This document shows positions 38,451 to 47,706 of a stretch of DNA of 64,000 bases, in pieces; the first letter of the stretch is position 1, and each line of letters starts with the position of its first letter. The position numbers and the translations under genes were made by a program. This DNA is from Balneola sp. MJW-20 (lineage in GTDB: Bacteria; Bacteroidota; Rhodothermia; Balneolales; Balneolaceae), in the NCBI RefSeq assembly GCF_040811775.1, contig NZ_JBFNXW010000001.1:1364001-1428000 (forward strand), in the 5' to 3' direction. The notes beneath the pieces were generated by a model. That model was not told where the DNA came from. It saw nothing but the letters and a program-made list of their open reading frames with translations, and searched no databases.

Positions 38451-39062
38451 ATGCTAATGATCTTGTTGACAACACTGGGAAAATACCTTGCAAAAGACGA
38501 CCGGCGAGACCGTGATCTTATGAAACGGATACAGCAGCGTGACAGCGAAGCTTTGTCTGAGTTGTATGATCTGTACAGCCGGATCATATATGGAATGATA
38601 TTGGGGATATTAAGAAAGAAAGAGGAGGCTGAGGATCTGTTACAGGTGATATTCACCCAGATCTGGAATAAATCTGATAAGTACACTGATTCTAAAGGTA
38701 CTGTTTACACCTGGGTCATGTCACTTGCCAGGAATAAGGCCATCGATCGTCTCCGGTCAAAAGTATATAAAGAACAGGATAAACAATCCGTTAGTCTTGA
38801 TGATGAAGATGTGTTTAATCCACTATATTCTGAAGAGGCAGATCCTCTTGAGAATGCAGTAAAGAATGATCGGGCTTCTATCATCAGAAAAGCACTGGAT
38901 GAATTATCTGAAAAACAAAGAAAAGTAATACAAACCGCATACTTCGTAGGAATGACACAGGCAGAGATGTCTGAAGAATTCGGGATACCACTTGGAACCG
39001 TCAAAACCCGTATGCGGGACGGGATGATCAAACTCAGAGAGATACTGGAGCAGCGATTATGA
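38451..39062 (+). CDS. ECF-type RNA polymerase sigma factor
   Basis: 203 residues. Region 2 is LYDLYSRIIYGMILGILRK with AEDLLQVIFTQIW near residue 55; region 4 is LSEKQRKVIQTAYFVGMTQ with GIPLGTVKTRMRDG near residue 175. It resembles the SigK/RpoE-like group paired with RskA-type anti-sigma factors. ATG codons at 38451 and 38457 are both possible starts. The TGA overlaps the anti-sigma start by 4 bp. Confidence 0.92.
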   Translation: MLMILLTTLGKYLAKDDRRDRDLMKRIQQRDSEALSELYDLYSRIIYGMILGILRKKEEAEDLLQVIFTQIWNKSDKYTDSKGTVYTWVMSLARNKAIDRLRSKVYKEQDKQSVSLDDEDVFNPLYSEEADPLENAVKNDRASIIRKALDELSEKQRKVIQTAYFVGMTQAEMSEEFGIPLGTVKTRMRDGMIKLREILEQRL

Positions 39063-39865
39063 ATAAGAATATAGATCCGAAATTTAAAGAGCTTTGTACA
39101 GCATATGTACTGCGGGCGCTCTCCGGGGATGAAGAAAAAGAATTTTTGTCCATGCTGGAAAACGCCGGGCCGGATGAACGTGAGTTTTATTATAAAATGA
39201 CTGAGACCGCTTCGGCCCTCTCAGCCGGCGTTAGCAAAGCCGTACCTGCACCCCATATCAAAGAGAAGATTCTCAAAGAGATCAACCAGGAACATTCTGA
39301 GAGGAGCCGTGATCAGGCAAACATCCTGAACATGCGCCGGTTCCGTTTTGCAGTGGCAGCATCATTCGTATTCATCTTTATGTCGCTGGGATTGCTTTAT
39401 TACTCTCAAAATTTGCGACAGGAGATCGGGCAGAAAGAGCAGCTGATTACACAGCAGGAAACCCGAATACAGAGTCTGAATTCTGAACTGGAGCGAAAAG
39501 AGGAATTGCTTGCAATTCTGGAATCCAGAGAAGTTGACCTGGTGGTCATGAGCGGTCAGCAGGTAAACCCCCAGGGCTACGGAAAGGTAGTCTGGGATAA
39601 AGACAATGGTCAGGCCTTGCTTCAGATCGCGAATCTTCCGCTGATCACCGATCAGAATGATTATCAGCTTTGGTTCATAAAGGACGGGCAGCCGATCAGT
39701 GCTGGTATCTTTGGAGTCAAAGATCCTTCCAGAGATAACTTCTTTAAGATCGAAAACCTTAAAGATTCCGCCGATCAGGGAGCATTTGCCATCACACTGG
39801 AGCCGGGAGGCGGATCGCCGCAACCAACAGGAGATATGTATCTGCTGGGTGAGTTAGGATCTTAA
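39059..39865 (+). CDS. RskA-type anti-sigma factor
   Basis: 268 residues. The N-terminal cytoplasmic sigma-binding helices (AYVLRALSGDEEKEF) lack the HxxxCxxC zinc motif, as in RskA rather than RsrA. A membrane helix lies near residues 99-118, followed by a heptad-like coiled coil (EQLITQQETRIQSLNSELE) and an RskA C-terminal domain ending GDMYLLGELG. It holds the cotranscribed sigma factor at the membrane until an envelope signal releases it; the signal is unknown. Confidence 0.88.
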   Translation: MNKNIDPKFKELCTAYVLRALSGDEEKEFLSMLENAGPDEREFYYKMTETASALSAGVSKAVPAPHIKEKILKEINQEHSERSRDQANILNMRRFRFAVAASFVFIFMSLGLLYYSQNLRQEIGQKEQLITQQETRIQSLNSELERKEELLAILESREVDLVVMSGQQVNPQGYGKVVWDKDNGQALLQIANLPLITDQNDYQLWFIKDGQPISAGIFGVKDPSRDNFFKIENLKDSADQGAFAITLEPGGGSPQPTGDMYLLGELGS

Positions 39866-39988
39866 AGAGCGTTAGATCAGATCAATTGTAAACAGGTTTA
39901 AATATAGATTAAGTACCGAACGATTCAATCAGAAATCGGTTTTTCGGGAGTCCATACAAGGATAATATTTACCTAACGGCACGATACC

Positions 39989-40333
39989 CTGATTCCTCTA
40001 TCACAATTCCTGATCATCATTACTGCCTTTTTCTTCATTTTTTATGGAATTCAATCCCTCCGGTCAGATATAATGATACAGGAATTCAAACGATTTGGGC
40101 TTACCGACTCCCAAAGAAAGATCACAGGAATTCTACAGGTAGCAGGAGCAGTGGGATTATTATCAGGCTTATATTTCCCATTTTTTGGCGCAGCTGCCTC
40201 AATCGGGCTCACTATTATGATGCTGGTTGCCTTCATAGTTCGCATAAAAATAAAAGACAGCCTGATGGAAACTATTCCATCATTCTTTTTTATGCTTATC
40301 AATGCCTACATAACGCTGCTTTTCTTTGTTTAG
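39989..40333 (+). CDS. DoxX-like membrane protein with non-ATG start
   Basis: 114 residues if read from CTG at 39989. The first in-frame ATG is at 40073, but the frame is open back to 39977 and the missing part encodes a clear hydrophobic helix (LIIITAFFFIFYGI) that aligns with the first helix of the convergent neighbour. No ATG occurs in any forward frame between 39866 and 40042. CTG 39989, ATT 39992 or a sequence error are the options. Four helices in all; the function of these DoxX-like proteins is unknown. Its stop overlaps that of the next gene by 4 bp. Confidence 0.6.
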   Translation: MIPLSQFLIIITAFFFIFYGIQSLRSDIMIQEFKRFGLTDSQRKITGILQVAGAVGLLSGLYFPFFGAAASIGLTIMMLVAFIVRIKIKDSLMETIPSFFFMLINAYITLLFFV

Positions 40334-40695
40334 ATCAGTGCAATTACAATCGATAACACTAAAAAAGAAAATGCGGGAAATGATTTCTTTAGAGGGTCAC
40401 CTATTTTCATGTGCATAGATACAGCTCCAAACATCAGAAAAGCTATTCCATAGGCAGCATACATTTCGTATTCAGGAAACACAATAGATGCAAGAAGAAC
40501 CAGAGCAAGTCCAACCTTTAGTGTTCCTACTACGTACATAAACCACACGGGCAGACCGTAGGTTTTGAATTCTTCCCGGATAGTACTGGCCTGACCTCCC
40601 CTCCATTCCGTAGCCTTCTTTGAGCGAAGAAGCCAGACATTCAGGATACTAAGTCCGACAATGAGTTTTAAAGCAATCTCGAGGTATTCAATCAT
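40330..40695 (-). CDS. DoxX-like membrane protein
   Basis: 121 residues and four membrane helices. Shared features with the convergent neighbour are the EFKTYGLP/EFKRFGLT segment after helix 1, KIGDPLKKSFPAF/KIKDSLMETIPSF before helix 4 and similar lengths, so the two look like paralogues placed tail to tail. It stands alone on its strand. Confidence 0.8.
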   Translation of the reverse strand: MIEYLEIALKLIVGLSILNVWLLRSKKATEWRGGQASTIREEFKTYGLPVWFMYVVGTLKVGLALVLLASIVFPEYEMYAAYGIAFLMFGAVSMHMKIGDPLKKSFPAFSFLVLSIVIALI

Positions 40696-40840
40696 GATCT
40701 TAGGGATTTAATTACCCATGTAATGTGCTCAAATGATATCTACTATCCAAATAGCAGTAACCGGTAATCCCGGTCCTGTCATATTCAGTTATGCATTCTG
40801 AAAATAAGAGCGAATGCTCATTATCAGTATTCCCGGCCAA

Positions 40841-43591
40841 TCACTTACCTACATAAGCCTCTCCTTTCAGTATCCACTCCGGTTCGCCCTCTCCTTTAAG
40901 GTAGTAATCGAAATATTCTTTCATACGGATGGCATAGTCCAGTTTATTCGGGAATTTCTGCAGGTGATGGGGTTCATCATGATATTGCAGGAAGACCACA
41001 TCTTTATCGAATCTCCTCATCGCCAGGTATAACTCGATGCTCTGGTACCAGGGCACCGCACCGTCTGCATCCCCGTGCTGGATCAGCATCGGTGTATTGA
41101 TCTTGTCTGCAAAGAAGACCGGTGAATTCTCAATATATTTCTCCGGGGCACCCACCAGACTCTCTCCGATCCGGCTCTGGGTCTTCTCATACTGAAACTG
41201 CCTTGCCCGGCCTGATGCCCAGCGAATACCGCTGTAGGCACTGGTCATATTACTGACCGGAGCGCCGGATACCGCAGCGGCGAAGATATCGGTCTGAGTG
41301 ACCATGAATGCGGTCTGATACCCGCTCCAGGAATGCCCGTGCAGACCGATCTTGTCTTTATCGGCCAGCCCCATTTCGATCAGTTTTTGTATGCCTGGAA
41401 CCAGACTTTTTGTAGCCGCGAATCCCGGTCTTCCGATCTCGAATCGAATATCAGGCAGGAATACCAGGTATTCATCACTTACATACTGGGCAAACACCGG
41501 CCTGTGATTGGTTTTAGGCTCATTAAAATCATGAAGGCGATCCGTGAAGAAACGATAATAGTAGGTCATGACCGGATATTTTTTATCCGGGTCGTAATTA
41601 TCAGGCTTGATCACCACACCCTGAATGTAGGTTCCGTCCACACTCAGCCAGTCGATCAGTTCAGCTGATCCCCAGTTCCATTTTTCCTTAAGGTCTTCGT
41701 GAAGCTTACTTAGCTTGGTCACTTTTCTGAAGTCCCGGTTCTCTGCAACCCATAGATTCGGAAATTCATCATAGGCTTCCCGTTTATAGAGGATGCGCTC
41801 GCCTTCATCTGCTTTCTTCACAAAACTAAACTTCTTGTCTTCTTCCAGGAGTTTATTAACTCCAGTTCGGGATACATTTGCGGAGTAAAATCCGAAGTTC
41901 TTATTTAGGTCATGGTAAGAAGTCAGCAGCAGCTCTTCCCGGTTCCCGAATGAATCAAAATTTTCTTTATTCATTTCTTCTATACGGAAGATCCTTTTCT
42001 CAGCTCTCCCCACTCCCTTTGTAAGGTTCACCGGTTTTCCGTCGTCTGTATCAAATTTCCAGATATCATATTTATCATAGATCATCACAGCTCTATCATC
42101 TTCAACCCAGCCAGCTACACCATAACCGGGAACATCCGATGGATAATCATGATCCTCATCATAAAAAGGGTTCTCCAGTGATCCTGTAAGGTCTTTCACC
42201 GTTCCATCTCCCATGTTCATCAGGTACCAGTTTCCCTTATCATAGTAGGCCGCATACTTTCCGCCGGGTGCAAGATCCACGGACCAGCCGAAATGTTCCA
42301 GCAGAACCATTCTCTCTCCGGTATTTACATCCACCCGGTAGTAATCCCGGTATCCGCCATCCCATGTTTGTTCTATCCGGTACGGGAGGTCTGAGTAGCC
42401 TATCAGATACCGGTCGTTATGGGCTATACTCAGATCCGGCATTTCTTTATCTGCCAGCTGAACCCATTCATCTCGATCGAGGTGATAAACGGCTGTATAT
42501 AAATGATCTTTACGTCTGTTCCAGGTTACGATCTCCTGCGGCTTGATCAGTGGATCCTCTCCGTGCCACAGGTCCATACCCCGGTCTTCAACGATACTTT
42601 CGATATCATAGATATCGACCTCTTCCTCATCACTTTCCTCCCCTGTGACCATATCCAGTTCCGACATATCCTGATCCATAACGCCAAAGAAAAGACGGTT
42701 CCCGTCATTAGTAAATACCAGCTGGTTATTAGTTCTCAGATGATATCCATCCGGTGCATCTCCAGCCTCCAGCAGGGTATTCAGAGCGCCACTGCTTACT
42801 GACCACAGGTGAAGGGATGCCAGTCCGTCGATAAAAGAAGTATCCATCTCCGCTTTGGTGAATGCCAGTCGCTGAGGATCATGATCCCAGGTAAGGTTAG
42901 CATATAAGCCATTTTCTGTTTTATCTACCGTTGAGGAAGCCCTTGCTTTTAAATTAAAGTAATAGAGACCGTTATTGCTTCCTGAGGTATCAACTACCGT
43001 GTAAGCCAGGTATTGAGAAAGACTGTCGAAAGCCATCTCCCGGACAAAGTCCAGACTATACTCATCTCCTCTTCCCAGATCGTGCAGAATTACTTCGGTT
43101 CCCAGACGCTTGTTCTTTGATTTGAGATCATCTACTTCTTTGGATTGCATATGCTGAACGGCCAGCCATTTACCATCTTCCGAAAATTGAAAAGACCGCA
43201 CGCTATCAAGCTGTATAACAGTTCCGTCTTCAGTGGATAACAGTGTAAGTCCCTGCACCGGTATATCTTTTTTTTCACTTAGCGATACTGCTAGCGGGAC
43301 TTTCCGGTATGCTGCAACCCATGCGCCATCTCCGGAAATACGCGGACTTGCTCCAAGTGGTATGTCCCAGCTGTTCCGGCCATTCGTGCTTTTAACCCTG
43401 ACAATTCCGTCACCCCGGTCAGGCCAAACTTCATACGCAGTCCAGTCACCTTTTTCGGACAGGACCACTGATCCGATGTCGTCAAATTTCATGACGTCCT
43501 CGAAAGTCAGAACTCCCTGGGATCGGGCAGAAAGGGATATAAACAGTAAGGTAACAGTTAAAAGAAAAGTACGATCTAATACAGCACGCAT
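40841..43591 (-). CDS. S9 family peptidase (prolyl oligopeptidase type), secreted
   Basis: 916 residues from the ATG at 43591, giving a signal peptide (RTFLLTVTLLFISLSARSQ). A beta-propeller-like N-terminal region of about 650 residues precedes the alpha/beta hydrolase. The catalytic Ser is in GHSWSGYQ, the Asp in HGDADGAVPW and the His in DEPHHLQKF. It should cleave peptides in the periplasm or at the surface. The upstream ATG at 43645 would place residues ahead of the signal peptide. A 7-bp hairpin lies in its leader. Confidence 0.9.
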   Translation of the reverse strand: MRAVLDRTFLLTVTLLFISLSARSQGVLTFEDVMKFDDIGSVVLSEKGDWTAYEVWPDRGDGIVRVKSTNGRNSWDIPLGASPRISGDGAWVAAYRKVPLAVSLSEKKDIPVQGLTLLSTEDGTVIQLDSVRSFQFSEDGKWLAVQHMQSKEVDDLKSKNKRLGTEVILHDLGRGDEYSLDFVREMAFDSLSQYLAYTVVDTSGSNNGLYYFNLKARASSTVDKTENGLYANLTWDHDPQRLAFTKAEMDTSFIDGLASLHLWSVSSGALNTLLEAGDAPDGYHLRTNNQLVFTNDGNRLFFGVMDQDMSELDMVTGEESDEEEVDIYDIESIVEDRGMDLWHGEDPLIKPQEIVTWNRRKDHLYTAVYHLDRDEWVQLADKEMPDLSIAHNDRYLIGYSDLPYRIEQTWDGGYRDYYRVDVNTGERMVLLEHFGWSVDLAPGGKYAAYYDKGNWYLMNMGDGTVKDLTGSLENPFYDEDHDYPSDVPGYGVAGWVEDDRAVMIYDKYDIWKFDTDDGKPVNLTKGVGRAEKRIFRIEEMNKENFDSFGNREELLLTSYHDLNKNFGFYSANVSRTGVNKLLEEDKKFSFVKKADEGERILYKREAYDEFPNLWVAENRDFRKVTKLSKLHEDLKEKWNWGSAELIDWLSVDGTYIQGVVIKPDNYDPDKKYPVMTYYYRFFTDRLHDFNEPKTNHRPVFAQYVSDEYLVFLPDIRFEIGRPGFAATKSLVPGIQKLIEMGLADKDKIGLHGHSWSGYQTAFMVTQTDIFAAAVSGAPVSNMTSAYSGIRWASGRARQFQYEKTQSRIGESLVGAPEKYIENSPVFFADKINTPMLIQHGDADGAVPWYQSIELYLAMRRFDKDVVFLQYHDEPHHLQKFPNKLDYAIRMKEYFDYYLKGEGEPEWILKGEAYVGK

Positions 43592-43610
43592 GTCATTTAG
43601 TTTAATTTCT

Positions 43611-43634
43611 GAATGCCCATAAATAAAGGCATTC
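43611..43634. repeat. Hairpin in the leader of the S9 peptidase gene
   Basis: GAATGCC (43611-43617) and GGCATTC (43628-43634) are perfect inverted copies with a 10-base AT-rich loop, 20-43 bp before the ATG. It could fold in the mRNA leader or act as an operator. Confidence 0.4.
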
Positions 43635-43735
43635 CCGCAACACATAAAAGGGTTACTTTTTGGTGTTCGTAAGCTGCACTGATCAAAATTAATGAAATCA
43701 ACTTTCAGCTAGGAGCTTCAAACTTCGAGCTCATA

Positions 43736-43768
43736 AAAAAAGCCCGGATCGCTGAACAACCCGGGCTT
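43736..43768 (-). terminator. Rho-independent terminator after the DUF4412 gene
   Basis: On the minus strand AAGCCCGG pairs with CCGGGCTT over a 13-base loop, followed by a T run. It begins 43 bp past the stop codon. Confidence 0.85.
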
Positions 43769-43810
43769 CAATCAAAACTCTGCCAAAGGCATCCCTTCGG
43801 GAAAAACTAT

Positions 43811-44575
43811 TTACTGCTGCATCATCATGTCGAACATAAATTCCTTCATGCTGACCAGCTTCATGCCGGCTGGGATCTCAACCATTGCTTTAGCAATACT
43901 GGACTCATTTACATTACTGACTTCCATGATCACTTTGGATTCACTTCCGCCGTTTTCTTCGATAAGCATCGGGAAGTTCTTGCCGGAAAACACCACATCA
44001 CGGCCGATATTATTTACTCCATTCTCAATATCTTTTGGAAGGTTTTTCCATGGCTCTTTTAGGATTCCCCAATTGATCTGAATATCAGGGGTCAGCCAGA
44101 TCGATAATGATTTCCCTGGCTCTTCCTTTGAAGTAACCACCATCTCTGTGCATTCATAACCGTTGATGGTTCGTGTCCGGTTTGTATACTTGTAATCCAT
44201 ATCATCTTCAGATGGAGTATTTTCCCTACTGCCCTGAGACCATCCGCTGAAGGTCTGTATAAGACTCTCGATCTCCGCTTTAGTGATCTGCAGTGCTTTG
44301 TTATTTCCCATCATGAGAACAAAGTCTCTCATGTCATGACGAACCAGTATTCCCTCTGCATCCATCATATCATTCATTTTCATACTCTCTTCGCCCTTCA
44401 GCATGATGCGGTCTTTTGTTACGAAAAGATTAGCATAACTGGTCTCCGGATTGCCGTTTTCGTCATCTCCGTAAAGAGCCATCTGGATCTGTCCTTCAAA
44501 CTGGGCAGCAGCGTTTATACTCATCAGACCTGTAAGGAAGAGCGCACAGGCAAGCGTTCTGATAATTACTTTCAT
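43811..44575 (-). CDS. Secreted DUF4412 protein
   Basis: 254 residues with a signal peptide (residues 1-24, ending NAAAQ). The body contains the paired pattern TRTINGYECTEMVV and ITKAEIESLIQ typical of DUF4412, a family of periplasmic proteins of unknown role common in Bacteroidota. It lies 67 bp after mnmA on the same strand; no functional link is evident. Confidence 0.78.
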   Translation of the reverse strand: MKVIIRTLACALFLTGLMSINAAAQFEGQIQMALYGDDENGNPETSYANLFVTKDRIMLKGEESMKMNDMMDAEGILVRHDMRDFVLMMGNNKALQITKAEIESLIQTFSGWSQGSRENTPSEDDMDYKYTNRTRTINGYECTEMVVTSKEEPGKSLSIWLTPDIQINWGILKEPWKNLPKDIENGVNNIGRDVVFSGKNFPMLIEENGGSESKVIMEVSNVNESSIAKAMVEIPAGMKLVSMKEFMFDMMMQQ

Positions 44576-44642
44576 CTCAATTGTTCATTTATGATTAAAC
44601 ATACAGGCGGGTTAACGTAGTAACCGCGCAGTTGTTACATGG

Positions 44643-45773
44643 TCAGGCAGAAACCAGATCATCCATACCTACATTGACCTTTCGTATCCATCCACCGGCA
44701 ACAACATCATCCCCTTCATAGCAAACCACTGCCTGCCCGGGGGTAATGGCTTCTCTGCCGGCAGGAAAGTGCACTTTGATGCGGTCTTCATCAAGCTGAG
44801 TCAGATAACCGATCGCACCATCGTCATTATATCGTATCGCACCCTTAATTTCCATATTCTCTTCCGGGATACGATCGTATTTGATAAGATTGATCTCATT
44901 TGCGATCAGCGTAGAGCTTACGAGGTCCTCTTTTTCACCAACCGTGATCGTATTGGTTTCTGCATCGATATGTGTCACATAAACCGGGTGACCCAGAGCA
45001 AGATTTAGTCCTCTTCTCTGACCGATGGTATAGAACGGAAAACCTTCATGCTCACCAATGATGTTCCCGTGCTTATCTACGAATTTTCCACCTGACATTT
45101 TCTCCTCAAGCCCCTCTACACGGTCTTTCAGAAATCGACGATAATCATCATCCGGAACAAAGCAGATCTCATAGCTGTCCGGTTTGTTGGCCACGTTCAG
45201 TAATCCGTGATCTTCAGCGATCTGACGAATCTCGGTCTTTGAATAGCCGCCCAATGGAAAAATAGTACGTTCCAGGTGCTTTTGAGCCACGCCCCAAAGT
45301 GCATATGACTGATCTTTTTTCGGATCCAGTCCCCTGGAGATGATATATCGACCGTTCTCTTCTCTGACTTTAGCATAGTGACCGGTAGCGATATAATCAC
45401 AGCCCAGATTATCCGCTCTTTTGAGCAGGGCTGCCCATTTAATGTGGGTATTGCAAAGCACACAGGGATTGGGCGTTCGCCCTCCCAGGTAATCATCCAC
45501 AAAACGATCGATCACCCAGTCTCCGAATTCTTCCCGGATATCAACGATGAAATGTTTGAAACCATGATTCACAGCAATATGACGGGCGTCATTCATAGAC
45601 TCCACCGTACAGCATCCGGTCTCTTTTCCGGAATTGCCGCCGCTGCGGTGATAATCCCATGTTTTCATGGTGATGCCGATCACTTCATATCCCTGTTCAC
45701 GAAGCATCACTGCTGCTACAGAGGAATCAACACCGCCACTCATGGCTACTAAAACTCGACCTTTTTTACTCAT
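44643..45773 (-). CDS. mnmA: tRNA-specific 2-thiouridylase MnmA
   Basis: 376 residues. The PP-loop motif SGGVDSSVAA near residue 13, the catalytic Cys in NPCVLCN near 102 and the second Cys in YEICFVPDDD near 200 are present. It thiolates U34 of tRNA for Lys, Glu and Gln with sulfur delivered from a relay. A TATCTTTG -7-like box at 45799-45806 lies 26 bp upstream. Confidence 0.95.
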   Translation of the reverse strand: MSKKGRVLVAMSGGVDSSVAAVMLREQGYEVIGITMKTWDYHRSGGNSGKETGCCTVESMNDARHIAVNHGFKHFIVDIREEFGDWVIDRFVDDYLGGRTPNPCVLCNTHIKWAALLKRADNLGCDYIATGHYAKVREENGRYIISRGLDPKKDQSYALWGVAQKHLERTIFPLGGYSKTEIRQIAEDHGLLNVANKPDSYEICFVPDDDYRRFLKDRVEGLEEKMSGGKFVDKHGNIIGEHEGFPFYTIGQRRGLNLALGHPVYVTHIDAETNTITVGEKEDLVSSTLIANEINLIKYDRIPEENMEIKGAIRYNDDGAIGYLTQLDEDRIKVHFPAGREAITPGQAVVCYEGDDVVAGGWIRKVNVGMDDLVSA

Positions 45774-45798
45774 TACACTAAGCTTATAGATGAACCAA

Positions 45799-45806
45799 CA
45801 AAGATA
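45799..45806 (-). promoter_or_regulatory. Candidate -7 box for mnmA
   Basis: On the minus strand the bases read TATCTTTG, matching TAnnTTTG, 26 bp before the start codon. The nearest upstream TTG is only 14 bases away, closer than usual for a -33 element. Confidence 0.35.
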
Positions 45807-45941
45807 AGACTTTTTTTACTCAACCTCGAAGCCGACTGATCGGATTTAGCTATGTGCTCCATAGCAGTTCTTCCATTAAAATAGCTATTCCCGTATAGTG
45901 CTATTCACTACATTGAAAATACATTCATAAGGAGGCCTAAA

Positions 45942-46370
45942 ATGATAAAGTCTTACACCGTACTCATTCTGATCTGTATTATCATATCCTGCACTCACTC
46001 GGATCAAACAGAGATCTGGAAAGAGGAGATCCTTAACACAGAAAGGGAGTTTTCCGCAATGGCTGCCAGGGAAGGCATTGCAGAGGCTTTCATAAACTTT
46101 GCGGACGAGGATGCCGTATTAATGCGAAACAATGAGCTTATCAAAAGCAGAGACAGTATTTCCTCATTTTACGCCGGCCGTATGGATACCGGTCTCAGCT
46201 GGGAACCTGATTTTGTAGAAGTATCCGAATCCGGAGATTTGGGATATACCTACGGCCAATATTCCTACACTTATCAGAATACAGATGGAGATACTGCTAC
46301 AGTTACCGGAATTTTTCATACCGTTTGGAAAAGACAGTCCGATGGCGGCTGGAAGTTTGTGTGGGATTGA
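45942..46370 (+). CDS. DUF4440-type lipoprotein (SnoaL-like fold)
   Basis: 142 residues. A lipoprotein signal ends IIISC near residue 17. The rest (EREFSAMAAREGIAEAFINF, GYTYGQYSYTY) matches the small DUF4440/NTF2-like fold. A strong AAGGAGG at 45929-45935 sits 6 bases before the ATG. The role is unknown; it stands alone. Confidence 0.82.
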   Translation: MIKSYTVLILICIIISCTHSDQTEIWKEEILNTEREFSAMAAREGIAEAFINFADEDAVLMRNNELIKSRDSISSFYAGRMDTGLSWEPDFVEVSESGDLGYTYGQYSYTYQNTDGDTATVTGIFHTVWKRQSDGGWKFVWD

Positions 46371-46477
46371 TATCACCTATTCCTGTGTTTATTAGGCGAA
46401 ACAGAAAGCTAAGCCTGAACCTTGATTCAGGGCTGATCAGATATCATTTTTTAATTTATTAATAAATTAGTTCGTCA

Positions 46478-47584
46478 ATGAGCAACCAACCATTATTACA
46501 ATCCTACACCTCAGATAATTTAAAACTGGACAACCGTGTGGTCATGGCCCCTATGACGCGCAGCCGGGCAGACAATGAGGGTAACGTTCCCACCGGCGAT
46601 CTACAGGGACTTTACTACGAACAGAGAGCCTCTGCCGGACTCATCATTACCGAAGGCTCCCAGATTTCTGAAAGAGCGGTCGGATATATCAATACTCCCG
46701 GTATTCATACCGAAGCACAAACGAAGGGCTGGAAAGAAGTAACGGAAAGAGTTCATAATGCCGGCGGTAAGATCTTTATTCAGCTCTGGCATGTGGGACG
46801 GATCTCTCATCCTGATTTTCATAACGGCGAACTGCCTCATGCTCCTTCAGCAATAAACCCGAATGAGAAATCCTATACCCCGGAAGGATTCAAAGATACG
46901 GTCACCCCAAAAGAGATGACCAAAGAGGATATTAAGCAAACCGTAGCAGACTTCCGCAATGCGGCAAAAAATGCTATGGATGCCGGATTTGACGGGGTTG
47001 AGATCCATTCATCCAACGGTTATCTGATCCATCAGTTCTTTAACGGTACTTCCAATCACAGAACCGACGAATACGGCGGGAGTATAGAGAACAGAGCCCG
47101 GTTCTTTTTCGAGGTACTGGATGCCATCAAAGAAGAAGTACCCGAAGGTAAGATCGGTGCACGCTTCAATCCATCCCTGCACGGAATCTTCGGGATGGAA
47201 ATGGATGAAGAGACCATTCCTACCTTTGATTACGTGATCAGTAAGCTGAATGATTACGATCTGGCCTATATTCATCTTTCCGAGCCCTTCAATGATGTAT
47301 CGGATATTCCCTATGCAGTGGAAGAGATCGCCAAACGGTATCGCCCGATGTATAACGGGACGCTTATGATCAACGCTGGATTTGACCGTGAAAAAGGAAA
47401 TAAAGTGATCGAAGACGGAGATGCCGATCTGGTATCCTATGGCAAGCTTTATGTGTCCAACCCTGATCTGGTGGAGCGCTTTGAAGCCAAAGCTGAACTC
47501 GCCGAGTGGGATGCGGATACCTTTTATACACCAGGCAAGAAAGGATATACCGATTATCCGGTGATGGAAAAGAGCGAAGCCTAA
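46478..47584 (+). CDS. Alkene reductase (old yellow enzyme family)
   Basis: 368-residue FMN TIM-barrel enzyme. It starts with the typical NRVVMAPMTRSRA, has QLWHVGRISHP near residue 103, and the substrate-binding His and Asn in EIHSSNGYLIHQFF near 175, then NRARFFFEVLDA. It reduces activated C=C bonds of enones or nitro compounds with NAD(P)H, often in electrophile detoxification. It is followed by a strong terminator. Confidence 0.92.
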   Translation: MSNQPLLQSYTSDNLKLDNRVVMAPMTRSRADNEGNVPTGDLQGLYYEQRASAGLIITEGSQISERAVGYINTPGIHTEAQTKGWKEVTERVHNAGGKIFIQLWHVGRISHPDFHNGELPHAPSAINPNEKSYTPEGFKDTVTPKEMTKEDIKQTVADFRNAAKNAMDAGFDGVEIHSSNGYLIHQFFNGTSNHRTDEYGGSIENRARFFFEVLDAIKEEVPEGKIGARFNPSLHGIFGMEMDEETIPTFDYVISKLNDYDLAYIHLSEPFNDVSDIPYAVEEIAKRYRPMYNGTLMINAGFDREKGNKVIEDGDADLVSYGKLYVSNPDLVERFEAKAELAEWDADTFYTPGKKGYTDYPVMEKSEA

Positions 47585-47609
47585 ACTTTTTCAACTATCA
47601 CGTTTACTA

Positions 47610-47638
47610 AAAGCCTCCGATTCAGGGGGCTTTTTTTT
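47610..47638 (+). terminator. Rho-independent terminator after the alkene reductase
   Basis: AAAGCCTCC pairs with GGGGGCTTT (one G-U) across a 6-base loop and is followed by eight T. Confidence 0.9.
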
Positions 47639-47706
47639 GCTGGTCGCTGGTAAGTTGCAACCATCTTAATTGAGGGAATCAACTCTCTGCTTTCGGCTTC
47701 GAGCTT

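Noticed and set aside
43707..43733. Short GGAGCTTCAAACTTCGAGCTC-like repeat, with a similar CTTCGAGCTTC near 47697
   Set aside because: Only two loose matches, no clear boundaries; too little to call a repeat family from this window.
45849..45865. GCTATG...CATAGC hairpin between mnmA and the DUF4440 lipoprotein gene
   Set aside because: A 6-bp stem in AT-rich divergent DNA is expected by chance and has no T run.
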